Shown one piece after another: positions 11,412 to 23,779 of a stretch of DNA of 64,000 bases. The notes beneath the pieces were generated by a model. The model worked only from the letters and a program-made list of their open reading frames with translations, did no database searches and was not told the DNA's origin. The first letter of the stretch is position 1. Each line of letters starts with the position of its first letter. This DNA comes from Trichostrongylus colubriformis (Eukaryota; Nematoda; Chromadorea; Rhabditida; Trichostrongylidae): assembly GCA_963978905.1 (NCBI GenBank), contig OZ022259.1, positions 21,426,068 to 21,490,067 on the forward strand, in the 5' to 3' direction. The position numbers and the translations under genes are program-made.

Positions 11412-12088
11412 TGTGTTCTCATTTCCATCTTACACACCTCTAAGGAGTGAGTAAAGACCAGGTAAGTCAATCGCCTTCAATTTAAATAAGAATGAGAAGG
11501 ACACTACAGAAAACCCGGTGGACGACCGATAGTCGTGCCTCAGTTGAAAAGAGCGAAAACGATGAAACTGATGTGAAATTGTCAAGCTTCAAAATTTCAA
11601 GTCCGTCACAAAACTAAACGGCACATTGCAGAGTGCCGACGATTCGAAACGTGAGCTTTCGAAAGTTCCGAAGGAAAAAAAACCAAAAGGTCCATATTTT
11701 TGTCGTGAGGAAGAGAGCTGGATTGTTAGAAAAAAAACAAGATCTTGAGAAAAAAAAGCCTTTGCTCGTATCTCAAAACATCCTTTAGAAAAAGCGTGAA
11801 ACACCCCTTTTTCCCAAAACATTCAAGGAATAGCTTCCAACGATCTCAAAATAAAGGAATGAAGAGGATTCCTTTGAAAAACATTGAAGCTCAAACACTT
11901 ACCAACACACACTTTCTCACAACAAACGCCTATACAATCACAAAAAATCTTCATTCCAAAGACAGCATACAACGATAAGCGCATATACATATATATATAT
12001 GTCGTCTTCACCATCCTTCCTCAGTCTGACCTGAAGCCTGAAGAACGCAGAGCAAAAGCTAACAAGGCATCTCCACACGCTCAACGGA
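11412..12088 (+). other. Leader between 5' LTR and gag
   Basis: This is the untranslated leader of BEL element 1. No clear tRNA-complementary primer-binding site follows the LTR end at 11411. The region is AT-rich with a short (TA)n run near 11985-12002. Short frames on both strands have no recognised motif. Confidence 0.5.
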
Positions 12089-13662
12089 TTGCTGCAAGAA
12101 GCCCGTGAATTTGAGGAGCCATGGCAGTTCCCGACTGACTCAAAAAACATGGAGTTTTTCTTAATTTCAAAAGAGATCATTGTCAATATTCTGATAACGA
12201 AGCTGAGACAACGAAGAGGGGGCATTAGCGAATTTTATGCAGAGTGCAATCGAGCCATAAACTCAATTGATGAAAACTTTAGGATGGGCATTGAAAAAGA
12301 ATTCGATGATCAAAGAAAGGGGAGGACCTTCTTCAACAAGCTGAGGATCTAGAGCGTCAACTAGAGATACGGTTGTTGGAGCTTCAATGTCAAGAAGAAG
12401 GCGCCAAAAGAGACCTCAAGAAGGAAGGAGATCAAAGAGATTCCGGTCAATTTCAATATTTGCGTGATCCAAGTCAACCGCTTTTCCCAAACCATTATTG
12501 GACGATGGAGCGACGACTCGTAGGTAACGAACTGAGGGTACCGAACTTTCACGGCAGCCCCTCGGAGTTCGACTCATTTTGGGAATTGTTCGAAGAGTTA
12601 GTTCACAAACAGCCCTATTCCAACATAGAGAAATTGTCAATTCTCCTCAATTGCTGCAAAGGAGATGCAGCAAGAACACTTCAAATGATACCACGAACAG
12701 GAGAATTCTATGAAAGGGCCGTCAGTCAATTAATTACTCAATATAAAGACCCCAGATGGATCACAATACAAATGATCCGAAAACTAAAGTCAATGAAACA
12801 ATGTCAAGATGATCATAGCTCACTCCAGAATAATCTCAGCGATGTCCAGGCCATCATATCCACCCTCGAAAAGCAAGGAGAGGCAGTCAATACTACCAAT
12901 ATGAGGACCATGGTCCTTGAAACATTCTCAAAGAACGTTCAAGACGAGATGGCCAAAAAGGAGTTCGACTCAGGCAACCTATGGAGTATGGCAGATCTCC
13001 TTGACAACCTGTCGACAGCAATTCGACGCAAAGAACATGTTGACAGTGTTAGGGAGCCCGTTCAAAGCAAACGTTCCGTCTTTCACTCAAGCACCACCAG
13101 CGCTCCATTGATACGGAGCATTGGTTGTGGTCATCAACACCGATTCGAGCATTGCAACAAATATTGGAATACAAAGCAAAAGATAGGGCGTTTACGGGAC
13201 CTCAATGCATGTTGGAAGTGTTTCAGTATCAAACACCGTACAGCATTCTGTCGGAAACAGAACTGTCTTCAATGCGGAAGTCCACACAATTACATTATTT
13301 GTCGTCAAAACCATACATTTTCGCACGAAAGGTACGCTAATGCCGGTTCACAGGTGACTAATTCATCCTTTCAACAACGAAGACAAGATAGGTCACCGTA
13401 TCCGAGACGGCAGAGTAAATCGCCAAAAAGAGCGTTCAAAAGCAGAGGCTATTCGCCAAGGAAGTTCAGTCAAAGAAACACACCGAATCCCTCAACTCAG
13501 CGAGAGCGCTTCCCTCACCGGTCGCCCCCTCGACCGGGACATGGCACCCCACTCAACACACCGATAATTAGGCAGTTCTCATCGCCGTCAAGAATAAGCG
13601 AGCGTCAAGTTCGATTCGCCGGTCACCCACACCGACCAGATCTCTCGAAGATGCAACAATAA
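12089..13662 (+). pseudogene. BEL/Pao gag (capsid and zinc fingers)
   Basis: A 429-codon frame (12373-13662) covers most of gag. It has a capsid-type region of the DUF1759 kind (LRVPNFHGSPSEFDSFWELF near 12535-12600, then LSILLNCCKGDAARTLQM). It ends in a nucleocapsid with HRFEHCNKYWNTKQK, CWKCFSIKHRTAFC and CLQCGSPHNYIIC (about 13135-13310), and a basic Arg/Pro/Ser-rich tail. The upstream part (12089-12352) is in another frame and ends in a stop, so a frameshift near 12352 breaks the N-terminus. No convincing ATG start is seen. Gag would form the particle and bind element RNA. Protease follows in a different frame. Confidence 0.85.
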
Positions 13663-14114
13663 ACTTTCAAGTTCAAAATAATCAAACGCTAAGACGAGTC
13701 GACGGTGAACTCAGAGTAGCCTTCACAGACAGCAACAGTGTGCGTCTTATGGTTGCTCCAGTCGTCATGCTATCTGCATACGATCGGAGCCGTGAAACCG
13801 TCTTAGCACTCCTAGATTCGGCCTCGGATCAGTCTTTCATATCCACATCACTTGCCAAAAGAATGAACTTAGAGATCAAGAACGAAACTACCATCATGGT
13901 AAACACATTTGGGGGGCGAGCCGAGAAGAAAAAATCAAGAAGAGTGATCACCTGTCTATATAGCATGAAAGGGGATCACATTCAAGTCGAACTTATTACT
14001 AGTGATCAACTCACTTCTCCTCTTCGGATGGGCCTCATTCTTCCTCAAGACAGCAACTTCCTTCGAGAAAACTTCTCAGACGAAGAGTTGAAACAGATCG
14101 CGTACATTCAGTAG
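13663..14114 (+). pseudogene. BEL/Pao aspartic protease domain
   Basis: The frame 13740-14114 holds a retropepsin-like domain of the DUF1758/A17 type. The active-site segment reads ALLDSASDQSFIS, where the usual LDSGA has lost its glycine (DSA instead of DSG). A flap-like TFGG follows. The frame closes with TAG at 14112-14114, just before the RT frame. The protease would process the Gag-Pol polyprotein. Loss of the glycine next to the catalytic Asp suggests an inactive copy, but that is inference. Confidence 0.75.
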
Positions 14115-14145
14115 CGACAAGGTAGTACCTGAAATACTCATCGGA

Positions 14146-15487
14146 ATGGATTACTTCAATGCCATCATAAAACTCAACGAACCAGTACTCCGCCTTCCCT
14201 CCGGACTTTTCCTTACGCCGACCTTCTTTGGTCACGTGATCTCGGGAATGCCACATCAGGATCTCGAGCATCCTGGAACGAGCAACTTTAGCAGTGGACT
14301 GCTGCACACGAGTACAGTCCTCATTTCAAATGCTGGCCACGTGGACATTTCGGACCTACGGAAACTTAACATGATTGGGATCGAAGATATAAGCACTGAG
14401 GAGGAAATCAACAAGCAAATTGTGGCAGACTTCTACTCAACAATTCAAATAAGAGACAACAAAATATTCGTGCGATTTCCCTGTAAGTCAAACAGGTGCA
14501 ATCTTGCAAACAACTACAACCTGGCCTTGAGCAGACTTCATCAACTATTCAAAATGAAAGAGCGCAACCCTCACTGTTGGAAGGAGTACTGCAACATAAT
14601 CGAGGAACAACTCAAAAAGAATTTTGTTGAAGATGCACCTCAGTTTCGAGCGGAGAGGACAACACCGTGCTACTATATTCCACATCAGGCAGTCATCAAA
14701 TCGGAAAGTGCGACAACGAAAACACGCATAGTTCTCGATGCGTCCTCAAAAATGAAGGGTGAATTAAGCCTCGATGTAATCCATCAAGGTCCGCTCATAA
14801 TTCCTAACTTATGTGGAGTTCTCATAAGATCAAGAATCGGAACTAAGATCATGGTTGCGGACGTCGAGAAGGCGTTTCATATGATCCACCTTCATGAAAT
14901 AGAAAGAGATGCTGTCCGATTTCTCTGGCTCAAGAATACAGGGCAGCCACCGGCTCCAGGAAATCTACGAATACTGAGGTTCTGTAGACTTCCATTTGGG
15001 ATAAATGCTTCTCCATTTTTACTCGGGATTTCGATCAAGTATGGTATCGAGCAGCAGACAAACCTCAGCAAAGGTTTTCAGAAACAACTCAACGACAACC
15101 CCTACGTGGACAATGTCCTCCTTACGGATGACTCCACGCAGACACTCATTGATAAATACCAGTTGTCGAAACAAGTGTCGACAACGTGGCCATGAACTTG
15201 CGCCAATTCATGACAAACGACGAAGACTGCAACAAAAAGATAGCCCCACAAGACTTATCAACCAGTGAATCAAAATCCTCGGGATCTCGTGGAATTCCCA
15301 ACAAGATACGTTTTCAATCAAGTGTAAGCTTCACTGCTTCTCCACGTTAACAAAACGAAAAGTACTACAAGCAGCCCATTCAACATTCAACCACTTAGGG
15401 CTTTTGATACCTTTGTTGTTACCTGCAAAAATAGTTCTTCAAGATCTGTGGAAAGGCGATTACAAATGGGATGATGAATTGCCCCCA
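14146..15487 (+). pseudogene. BEL/Pao reverse transcriptase, catalytic site altered
   Basis: A 349-codon frame (14146-15195) carries the linker (RLPSGLFLTPTFFGHVISG) and RT palm. Motif A is MVADVEKAFHMIHL with the first catalytic Asp (about 14850-14890), and motif B is RLPFGINASPFLL. Motif C reads YVDN instead of YVDD, so the second Asp of the pair is Asn. After 15195 the frame shifts twice. The homology continues to LLLPAKIVLQDLWKG (about 15410-15465) and stops near 15487, where the nested insertion begins. RNase H is absent. RT would copy element RNA; this copy is dead by frame and by active site. Confidence 0.85.
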
Positions 15488-16824
15488 ATCTCACACAACA
15501 ACGTCGCCATCGCACCACGTCGTCAACACCGTCATACCGTCGGACATCGAACCATGACGCATCAGAGAATAGCATCGTCGACCAGCGAATCTGCCATGCT
15601 CGTCTGCGTCCACCAACCAGTCCGACCACCAGACTCCATCGACGCCACCGACCGACGACGTCGACCTCGTCTGGCCCCACTTGCCCATCTTGGAGTGGAT
15701 TGTATGACGGCACCTGAAATAACAGTGGGGGCGCATACCCGAAGGTATGCTTAAAAAGCTACGACGTAAAGGCACAGACATAAGAAACCGAAACAAGTAG
15801 AAGAAAGATGTTAACTTACCTGTGGTTCCTTACCTGTTCACACGTATTAGGGGAATTGCTACTACCCATGACGTATTAGGGGAGAATTAGACTACTACCC
15901 CCGACGCATTGATGTCAGTGCGGCTCAAATCCTACCTCTTGACCCAGAGGGTCGGCTGCCGTCTGACAACGTATAACCCGGTCCTCTCTGTGTCCTCCTT
16001 CCAGTTGTTCTTGATCGTTCGCGTGGTCGTGAATGTGATCGGCGTTGATGTTGTCCTGGAGGAACCGGTATAAACGAGGCTTCCGCCGCGTTCCTATAGA
16101 AGCGCGGGGCCGTCGATGCAAAATCATTGATGGTGAATGCGTTCTGAATGCAGATGGCTTGGTGATGTGTGGGTTCGCCACAGATCCCACAACCATCAGC
16201 CCGAACACATTCGTCATAATGGCGGCGTAGACAAATAGAACAAATTCGATTTTCAGCTAAAAGGTCTACGCGCGTATTAAGGTGTCTCCGCACATGGCAT
16301 TCCGCCGAGTAGTGATCTTTTGATGAACAAAAAAATACAAGGTGGCTGCCCCGGTGGTGGGACCGTCTGAGGTGGTACCGGAGGCAGACCTTGTCTTCTA
16401 ATCGGTGGAATGTCAGGCGATTTATACGTACTATTTGGACTCCGCACCACTGGCGAGTCCTCCTAACGACCCCTCGCAACATCTCCATACCAGTTACGAC
16501 TAGCTCCACGACCTCTCTTGCGATTCTTTCGGCGTCTTCGACTTAGAGATCTGGATCCCGGGTGGGATCCATCCTACCAACTGAGCGAAAGATGTCGCAC
16601 GGGAGGGGGTGGACTAGGCGACCGGTTGCGCACGGAGGGTTGGGAGGGTGCTGTCGGGTGCACATTCCCGTGACGCATTATCGTCGGGGCGGGGTCTCTG
16701 TAAGGCGAGAACCCCCCAGACTTGAACTTCGGCTTGGAATCCGAAGACGCAGTAGGAACAGGCGGCTTAACTTGCTTGACAAGTTCAGTCGCTTGATCAC
16801 CTCACATCGATCACAGATACGTAT
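15488..16824 (-). pseudogene. Zinc-finger (CCHC) ORF of a minus-strand BEL fragment
   Basis: On the minus strand a Lys/Pro/Ser-rich stretch (from about 16800) is followed, after frame changes, by CX2CX4HX4C-type fingers in the frame 16509-15925. These are FFCSSKDHYSAEC, CSICLRRHYDEC and CGICGEPTHHQAIC. The spacing matches BEL nucleocapsids, but the DUF1759 capsid region does not precede it. Instead the integrase exon lies upstream. A TTAG acceptor stands at 16825-16826. The ORF resembles the extra zinc-finger ORF after env in BEL element 1. Between 15488 and 15925 I see a Pro/Arg-rich plus-strand frame of uncertain meaning. Confidence 0.6.
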
Positions 16825-17471
16825 CTAATATGATAAGGTAGAGTCAAGTAAATAAGTATATGCGAGAACACATGCCACGTCGAAGTGATCATATCGATTA
16901 ATATGGCACGGCCGTCTCCTCGGTGTATTCACATGGCTGCCCATGTGGGTCCCGAGGCGACGCCCGTGGTACGGTAGCATGCTGTGCCTGCATACTTTCA
17001 AGTACTCGATGTCTTCCTTATCATACAGCGCGTGCTTAGCGTGAATTGCACCAAAAATGATGAAACTGACGCAAGCAACGTATTAAGAGGAAATGCACAA
17101 TGAGTGCGACCTAGCGCTGGGTGAGTGAAGGATAGTGAGCGGAGGAAAGGAGAAGACTATGTACTAAAAGAGAAGAGATTTAGATAGGCATGGACGAATA
17201 GCGTTCGATTAGGAAAATGATAATTAAATAAATAAATAATACGTCAAATAGTGAATAACTAGGAAAACAAGTAGAGAAGAAACTACAATAAAATTACTCA
17301 AGAAAATGGCTAAACACAACGACGACAAATAGATCAGCTAACGTGAAAATAACTAATACGTTAGGACAAATGACATAATAGCAATTCGAACTACACGAAA
17401 ATCAACAAACGATTAAATAAGAAGAAGGCAACAAATAATACTACCCAAATGTAGCGGAAAAGTGGACTCAT
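16825..17471 (-). other. Intron-like polypyrimidine cassette 3
   Basis: On the minus strand this stretch starts ATGAGTCCA where related cassettes start GTGAGTCTA. It is rich in T and C and ends TATTAG. Its words (TATTCGTCCA, CTATCTAA) recur in cassette 2. No coding motif is seen. Confidence 0.4.
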
Positions 17472-18452
17472 CGTGATTTTGCTCTCCTTGTAGCTCGGGG
17501 CGGTTGGATCCGCGTTGGAGAAAGCGATTGTAGCCGTCCTCCTGATTCTTGGGTCCTTCCGTCCCTGCTTCAAACGAAGTAGCGTGGAGCTCCAACGGAA
17601 TAATCTGGTTGACGGAGCGGTCGGCATATGAATTTTTACCTGTTTTTAATTGAACTGACCGCAACGCTCCGTCCTTAGACGTATTAAGCCTGGACGTATA
17701 ATTACGTATTATTACTATGGCCAATGGCCAAACGGTTCGAGGAGCATTATCTTTTACAATAATGAACACCTCTCCGACCGTGTGCCAGGAACGCTTCCCA
17801 CGAGCCCGCTGTAAATTGCTCCTGGAGCGCTCCGCGAGCCCTTGAAGGTATTCGCTTCGCCATAGTGACCAGAAATATTTCAACGTAGTAGCTAGCGATT
17901 CTTGTTGTGCCCTAAGGTATTGCTTGACCTCCGAATAGCTAGGATCGTAGTATTGCAAGTCCTCTGAGCGCGGTCGACATGGAGGTAGAAAGTGTCTTAA
18001 CTGAAAATGTGGATTGATAAGGTCCACCGGTCCTAATACACGGACCTTACCCGATGCCTCCATGTTGGCCGTGGTCAATGGCCTTGTATTGAGATACGCT
18101 TCGATCTCTATAAGTAGAGTTTCGAAGTGCCGTATTACGATGAAGGGTCTTCCTCCAACTGCGCCTAACCACTCCGATTAACCGATCATAAAACTTCCCT
18201 TCCATGAAGGAAAGGGTGTCATGAACTGTCATCGGAGTGTGTTTGGCGTAGTGAAACCGTGTACCGCCGAATCATGCGCCGACTGAAGAAGTTCATTCGC
18301 TGGAATGTCCTTCCCCAGTCTGAAGGTAGAAGCATTATCACTGACCGTACAGTCAGGAGTGCCTCTCCTTGTCATGAGTTTGCGAAACACGAGAAGAACT
18401 TCATCATCGCAACCGACGTGATAAAAAAATGCGCCATGAGTCTAACCTGAGC
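17472..18452 (-). pseudogene. BEL/Pao integrase, minus strand
   Basis: Reading the minus strand from 18452, the integrase core appears as RRGTPDCTVSDNASTFRLG (about 18400-18310) with the second catalytic Asp. FYDRLIGVVRRSW follows near 18195, where the usual catalytic Glu of FYERLIG is Asp. After a frameshift near 18075 the C-terminal DUF5641 region follows (VGEVFIIVKDNAPRTVWPLA, then LRSVQLKTG and NQIIPLEL). The first catalytic Asp region is missing or unrecognised. It is bounded by intron-like cassettes on both sides. It would insert cDNA in the nucleus but is not intact. Confidence 0.8.
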
Positions 18453-18782
18453 CTAAAATAATAGTAGATTAAGAAGTGGGAGAAAGAAGGTAGTGCGTAG
18501 TGAGGAAAGATTAGCTAGGGTGGACGAATGACGTCCGACCGAGAGAGAAGAAACGAAATTGATGAAACTACTGAGGCGAGAAACGGCAAGGGAACTACCA
18601 CGAAAATGACAAACAAGTTGACTACTATGATGACACCAAATAAAGTAACCACTATAAAAACTACGGCATTGAGGCGAGTAGTTTAATTACAATTTTGACT
18701 ACAGGGAAAGGATGAGTAACTAGATAAAGAGAGTTTAACAATTAATACAAGAGAGAAAACAGAATGCAGAGGATAGACTCAC
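18453..18782 (-). other. Intron-like polypyrimidine cassette 2
   Basis: On the minus strand it starts with a consensus donor (GCG then GTGAGTCTA, at 18782) and ends TATTATTTTAG at 18453. It is 330 bp, T/C-rich throughout and without a coding frame. It shares words with cassette 3. Confidence 0.5.
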
Positions 18783-19282
18783 CGCGATCCGAACGGAATC
18801 ATTTCGACGTACTAAGTGCCTTGCGTCGAGCGTTAACACGTTGACTTACCTGCTCATGGCCTCCTTCCATCGGTAATTCTTCGAACAGCGTGCGATCGGT
18901 GTTATTGATCGCATTCCATAGTCGTTGGACTGCTCTATCGAGTGCATACATCTGGATGTCGTCCATGATTGTAAGAATGTGAATAGTACCGTTAGCTTTC
19001 AGCTTCCAATACAAAGTTGGTTACAAGCGCAGCATACTGTACTATTCCCATAACGTGTTGGCGCGCGCACACTGTCTGCCCCATACTATTTCGTAATGTG
19101 CTCTCAGCGTGCGCGAGCGACGCTTTGTCTGGCATGCACTATTTCCTCGCGTTCCCGAGATCGAGCGTGAGAAAGCGCCCGCTTTCGCTTCTCGGACTAT
19201 AATCGATAGCTTCGCGAGCCTGGGAAAGTGGCTCGACGTCGCGATATCGATCCGTCCGACGTGGGAAACCGTCGACTTTAGC
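18783..19282 (-). other. Candidate first exon region of the minus BEL fragment
   Basis: On the minus strand, ATG at 18966 opens 39 codons (MDDIQMYALDRAVQRLWNAI, then an acidic stretch). They end at a consensus donor, CAG then GTAAGT, at 18850/18849 in phase 0. The helix-rich start resembles the first exon of the accessory ORF at 27400, which also ends in phase 0. Sequence from 18966 to 19282 has no clear motif; the other donor at 18782 belongs to cassette 2. Confidence 0.35.
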
Positions 19283-19543
19283 CTATCAATCGCGGAAAAC
19301 GAGGAACGTAATACGTAGAAGAACAAAAATACGACACGAATAATAAACGAAATAATCGAATAATAAATGTGTTTCGAGGGGAATGGAAAAAGAACAGCTT
19401 ACTACACAGAGAAAAAGAAGCCTACCAGAAGGGAAAAATTAGGTGATAGAGCGAATAAAAGACAAAGGACCACTACTAAAGAAACTACATAAGATCGACT
19501 ACAGGAAAGGAGACAATATACCGAAAAGTAGTACTAGACTCAC
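19283..19543 (-). other. Intron-like polypyrimidine cassette 1
   Basis: On the minus strand a perfect donor context (CAACAG then GTGAGTCTAGTAC) stands at 19543. A T/C-rich stretch follows, with a weak acceptor GATAG near 19283. The start repeats that of cassette 2. No coding frame is seen. Confidence 0.4.
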
Positions 19544-20675
19544 CTGTTGTGAATTATTATGCCCCTCCCCCGTACTGAGGCAAGGATCGTCCGCCAGGTT
19601 GCCAGCTTACCAGGAAAGGTCGGCGAAGGTTGGTGGTGAACCCTTTTAGCTAGGCGCTGGGTACACCACGGACCGGGCGGATACCCAACTGGCGTGCGAG
19701 GGAACCTGCATGTCCTTCGACGCCCCTGAGCCTCAGGGGATCCCCGCCGAATGGACTGCCCTTTTTATTATTGCCCCGTAGCCCCCAACGGGTATAACAG
19801 GTTACCTCGCCCGTCGGTTCCGTATCCTTCCGGGTATCCTGGTCTAAGGGTAGGAACTTTGCGCGCAATGGGTAACCAGTTGGCAGGTTGCCACAGTCCT
19901 GCCGGACCGAATACCCAATTCCTGCCCCGCCAGTTCGCACCCCGGTCCCATGTCCGCTGTACTCACCGTCTTCCCTGTACCCAAAAAGGGATAGGCATGG
20001 ATGCCTACCCCGGGTTATGGCCCGAGGCCTCTATCCGCGGGCCCACCAACCAACGTCTCCTTCCCCGTATGCCGAGCCTCGGCACAGTCCCCCTAGAGCT
20101 GTCAAGCCCTAACCGTCACATCACTGACAACCTGCCCCCAGCACACAACATGATAAGACACGACATGGATATATGACATATGAGTAACATATAACATACA
20201 CAACAAGAATTATGACACACATTTATTACGCAATACACACAAATATAATACATCATACCTGACTCCCCGAGTCGCCTCCACTAGGGCGACTCCCGACAGT
20301 CGGCTGACGTAATAGACCCCCATCCGGCTGGTGTTGTAAAGCCATATGGTCGACGGTGCCTTCGTGGGGATCTAAACACACGGCTGCTCCCAGTCAGGGA
20401 GCAGGGGTGGGCACCGGCCAACTCATGTGCCAGCGCTCCGCTACCCGTGAGCCAAGAGTGCGACGGCACCCCCGGATCCCGGGTAGCATCATGGCGTTGC
20501 CCGGTGAAAACCGACTGGCAGTTGGCGACGGGCCTTATATACCGGTCTCGACCACAGAGGGCGGAGCCACCGCACGTCGCTAAGCGCGACGAGCGGCGCC
20601 GCAAGCGCGGATGGGCCGGGGAGCGCGGTGCCCCCGAGGACATCGTCGCGGCGATCCGCGACACATATACTCATA
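19544..20675. other. GC-rich segment of unknown origin
   Basis: This stretch is clearly richer in G and C than its neighbours. It holds overlapping Pro/Tyr/Arg-rich frames on both strands and short inverted repeats (for example GAGTCGCC and GGCGACTC near 20260-20290). No domain is recognisable. It separates the minus BEL fragment from the 5'-truncated RTE copy and could belong to either insertion or be a third piece. Confidence 0.3.
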
Positions 20676-22900
20676 AGAAGATCAGCCCTCAAAACTGTGA
20701 AGGACATCAAGGTGCTGCCAGGAGAGGAACTCACTACCCACCACAGACCCCTCCTAGCAGATATTGCCATAAAGCTCCCTAAGAAAACAAGGCTCAAGAC
20801 CGAACGGCGAATCAGATGGTGGAAGCTGCACAAACAGGAAAGGGATGACCTCAAAAAAAGGATACTTGATATCGGTCTCCCAGACCCTGACGGGCCGACT
20901 GAGGACACTTGGAACAGAGCAGCTGAGATAATTCTGAAATGCGCGAAGGAAACGCTGGGGGAAACCCGAGGTGGCTTCAAAGGTAACAAAGCAGCGTGGT
21001 TCTGGAATGAGGAGGTTCAGAGGGTAGTGAAACAGAAGAAGGAAGCATACAACCGGTGGCAGAACACGAAGAGCCCAGAACACCTCGACACCTACAAACA
21101 CTGCAAGGGGCTTGCCAAGGCAGCTGTGGCCAAAGCAAAGAATGCAGAAATGGATGCCTTGTACGAAAGGTTGGATGGGAAGGAGGCAGAAAAGTTCGTC
21201 TTCAGGCTGGCTAAAGCGAGACATCGGGCCACACAAGACATCGGGGTGGTCAAGGCGGTAAAGAGCAGTGAGGGTACCATTCTGAGGAAACCAGCCGAGG
21301 TCAAAAGGAGATGGCGGGAGTACTTCGATGGGCTCCTGAACGAAGAGTTCCCTCGTAAGGAAAGCCAGCAGAAGGAGGCTACGGCTGGCCCCATCCTCCC
21401 TTGGACAGTGGGAGAAGTTCGCCAGGCGCTGGGAAAAATGAAGAATGGAAAAGCCGCTGGTCCAGATGGGGTGCCAGAAGAGGCATGGAAGGTACTGGGA
21501 GAGTACGGAGTGGAGTGGCTTACACGCTTCCTGAACATGGTGACGGCCAGAAGAAAAATTCCGTCTGCGTGGAGGACCAGTACCATCGTCCCCATATTCA
21601 AACAGAAGGGGGACGCAATGGAGTGCTCCAACAACCGTGAAATAAAGTTGACGGCTCATACCATGAAACTGTATGAGCGGCTGATTGACTTGAGGCTGAG
21701 GGAGCTGATCACCATATATCAGGAGCAGTTCGGGTTCATGCCTAAGCGCTCCACCACGGATGCCATCTTCATCCTTAGACAAGTGATGGAAAAGTACCGT
21801 GAAAAGCGTAAACCTTCCTACCTAGCCTTCCTGGAATTCGGAAAGGCCTTCGACCGTCTGCCACGACCAGTAATCTGGAACTCTCTTTGAGAACGACAGA
21901 TACCAGAGCACCTCGTCACTCTTATACAGGACATGTACGATGGGGCTAAGGCGGCCATACGCACCCCGCAGGGACTGACGGCGGAAATAGGGATCTCGGT
22001 TGGGGTACACCAAGGCTCAGCTCTGAGCCCGTTCCTCTTCCTGCTCACCCTGGATGGCATGGTGAAAGACCTCATGGAGGGACCACTGAGGACCATTCTC
22101 TACGCTGACGACATTGCCCTGATAGCGGATACCAAAGAAGAACTTCAGGCGAAGGTGCAGAGATGGCAGGCAAGGCTGGCAGAGAACGGCTTACGAGTAA
22201 CGTCAAGAAGACCAAGTTCCTAAGCTCCGAGGACTGTCCGGTGTCCATCGTGGACCGCCATGGAGAAAGCATCGAAAGGGTTCAGGACTTCCGATACCTG
22301 GGAAGTGATATAGCCGAAGATGGTACGGTAGATCAGGCCGTGAAAGCTCGACTAAATACGGCATGGCTGAAATGGAGAGAGTCCACAGGAATCCTCTGCG
22401 ATCAACCGTGCTCCAGGACTCTAAAGGGCAAGGTGTATCGATCGGTGATAAGACCCGCAATGCCCTATGGCAGCGAGTGCTGGCCCATAACAAAGAACCT
22501 TGAGAAGCAGCTACATTCCGCAGAAATGAGAATGCTGAGATGGCCTGTGGCTGGACGCGGCCGGACAGGATCAGGAACGAGGACGTCAGGGCAGTCATGT
22601 AGACGGCACCGGTCCAGCTGAAGTTGAGGGAGCAGCGGCTAAAATGGTACGGGCATGTGCTGAGAAGGTCGGCAGACCACTCAATAAGGGAAGCGGTAGA
22701 GTTCGAAGTACCCGGCAAGCGACCACGAGGAGCCCCAAAGAAAAGGTGGAGGGACGTTATCAAAACGGACCTCACAGAAGTGAAAGCCACGGCAGAAGAT
22801 GCCTTGGATAGGAGAAAATGGTGGCGATTGACAAAAACAGCGGACCCCGCAACGGCGCGGGACTGACGCTAGGGAGAAAAAGAAAAAGAAGAAGATGAAG
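20676..22900 (+). pseudogene. RTE-type non-LTR retrotransposon, 5' truncated
   Basis: A long plus-strand frame carries RT sequence of RTE type: LGKMKNGKAAGPDGVPEEAW, QFGFMPKRSTTDAIF, GVHQGSALSPFLFLLTLD and the catalytic LYADDIALIA (about 22100-22130). The first motif reads AFLEFGKAFDRLP, so the expected catalytic Asp appears as Glu. The endonuclease domain is missing because the copy starts near 20676. Lesions are an in-frame TGA at 21888-21890 and frameshifts near 22195 and 22545. The coding end (stop near 22866) is followed by a GAGAAAAAGAAAAAGAAGAAG-like tail, typical of RTE, and BEL element 1 resumes near 22905. It lies inside the BEL pol gene. Confidence 0.9.
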
Positions 22901-22904
22901 GACT

Positions 22905-23724
22905 CAAATGGAAATTCATTACTACCCTTTCTCCATGGGAAGGAGGTTTTTATGAGCGCATGATAGGAGTTATGAAATCAATTCTCAAAAAGACAACACG
23001 GAGGAGGTCGCTACAAGAAGATGTGTTTGCTACCGTAATACCAGAATGTGAGGCCATGGTGAACTCAAGACCCTTAACTTATACGGGAACTGCCGTAGAG
23101 GATTCGGCGTTCCTCCGTCCTATAGACTTCATTATACCGTATGCAAATGTAAATCTCTTGCCCTACAGTGAAGGGGAAGAAGATGATACGGAGTATCTCA
23201 CAACACACTCCACAAAAGAAGAAATTATTCAAAATTTTCAGAGACATTTGCAATACCTACAGAACCTGTGGAACTTTTGGACTAGCAACTATTTGTTAGA
23301 ATTGCGAAACTTCCATCAATCGCGAATCAAACAAAAGAATTTCACAAGAAAGCAGCCTTATATTGGTGAAGTTGTTCTCATAATGGAAGAGAACACTTCG
23401 CGGGGTGAATGGCCTCTGAGTTTGGTAACAAAACTCATACAAGATCACGACGGAGACATAAGATCAGTCGAACTCAAAACCGCAAAATCAAACATAACAC
23501 GATCAATTGACCAACTCATTCCGTTAGAAATCGAAGAATCAAACGAATCACGAGATATTAACGAAAAAGAATCAATAAATGACAAAACAGCAGCAGAGGC
23601 ACCACAGGAGCACGCCAACGGCGGCGCATCAGTCCCGCGCGAAGACACAACCGCGCAACACGTCGGCGCAGCCCAGCGGACTCAACCGTGGCTGCCGCAC
23701 CGTGCAAAGGAGCACATAAACTAA
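22905..23724 (+). pseudogene. BEL/Pao integrase C-terminal part (element 1)
   Basis: Homology resumes with LSPWEGGFYERMIGVMKS (about 22925-22985), keeping the Glu of the DDE triad. It continues through NSRPLTYTG and LRPIDFIIP, then a DUF5641-like end (YIGEVVLIMEENTSRGEWPL, RSVELKTAKSNITRSIDQLI). The upstream integrase core and RNase H were lost with the insertion at 15488-22904. The frame 22960-23724 is open and ends in an acidic, low-complexity tail. This C-terminal domain binds DNA ends during integration. The CR1-like insertion follows near 23780. Confidence 0.85.
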
Positions 23725-23779
23725 TGCGTCGACAATACTCACGCGCAAACCGAACGGCCGAGTGCGCATCGATCAAGCG

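Noticed and set aside
20281..20664. 127-codon minus-strand frame in the GC-rich segment
   Set aside because: GC-rich DNA gives long chance frames on both strands. No recognisable motif.
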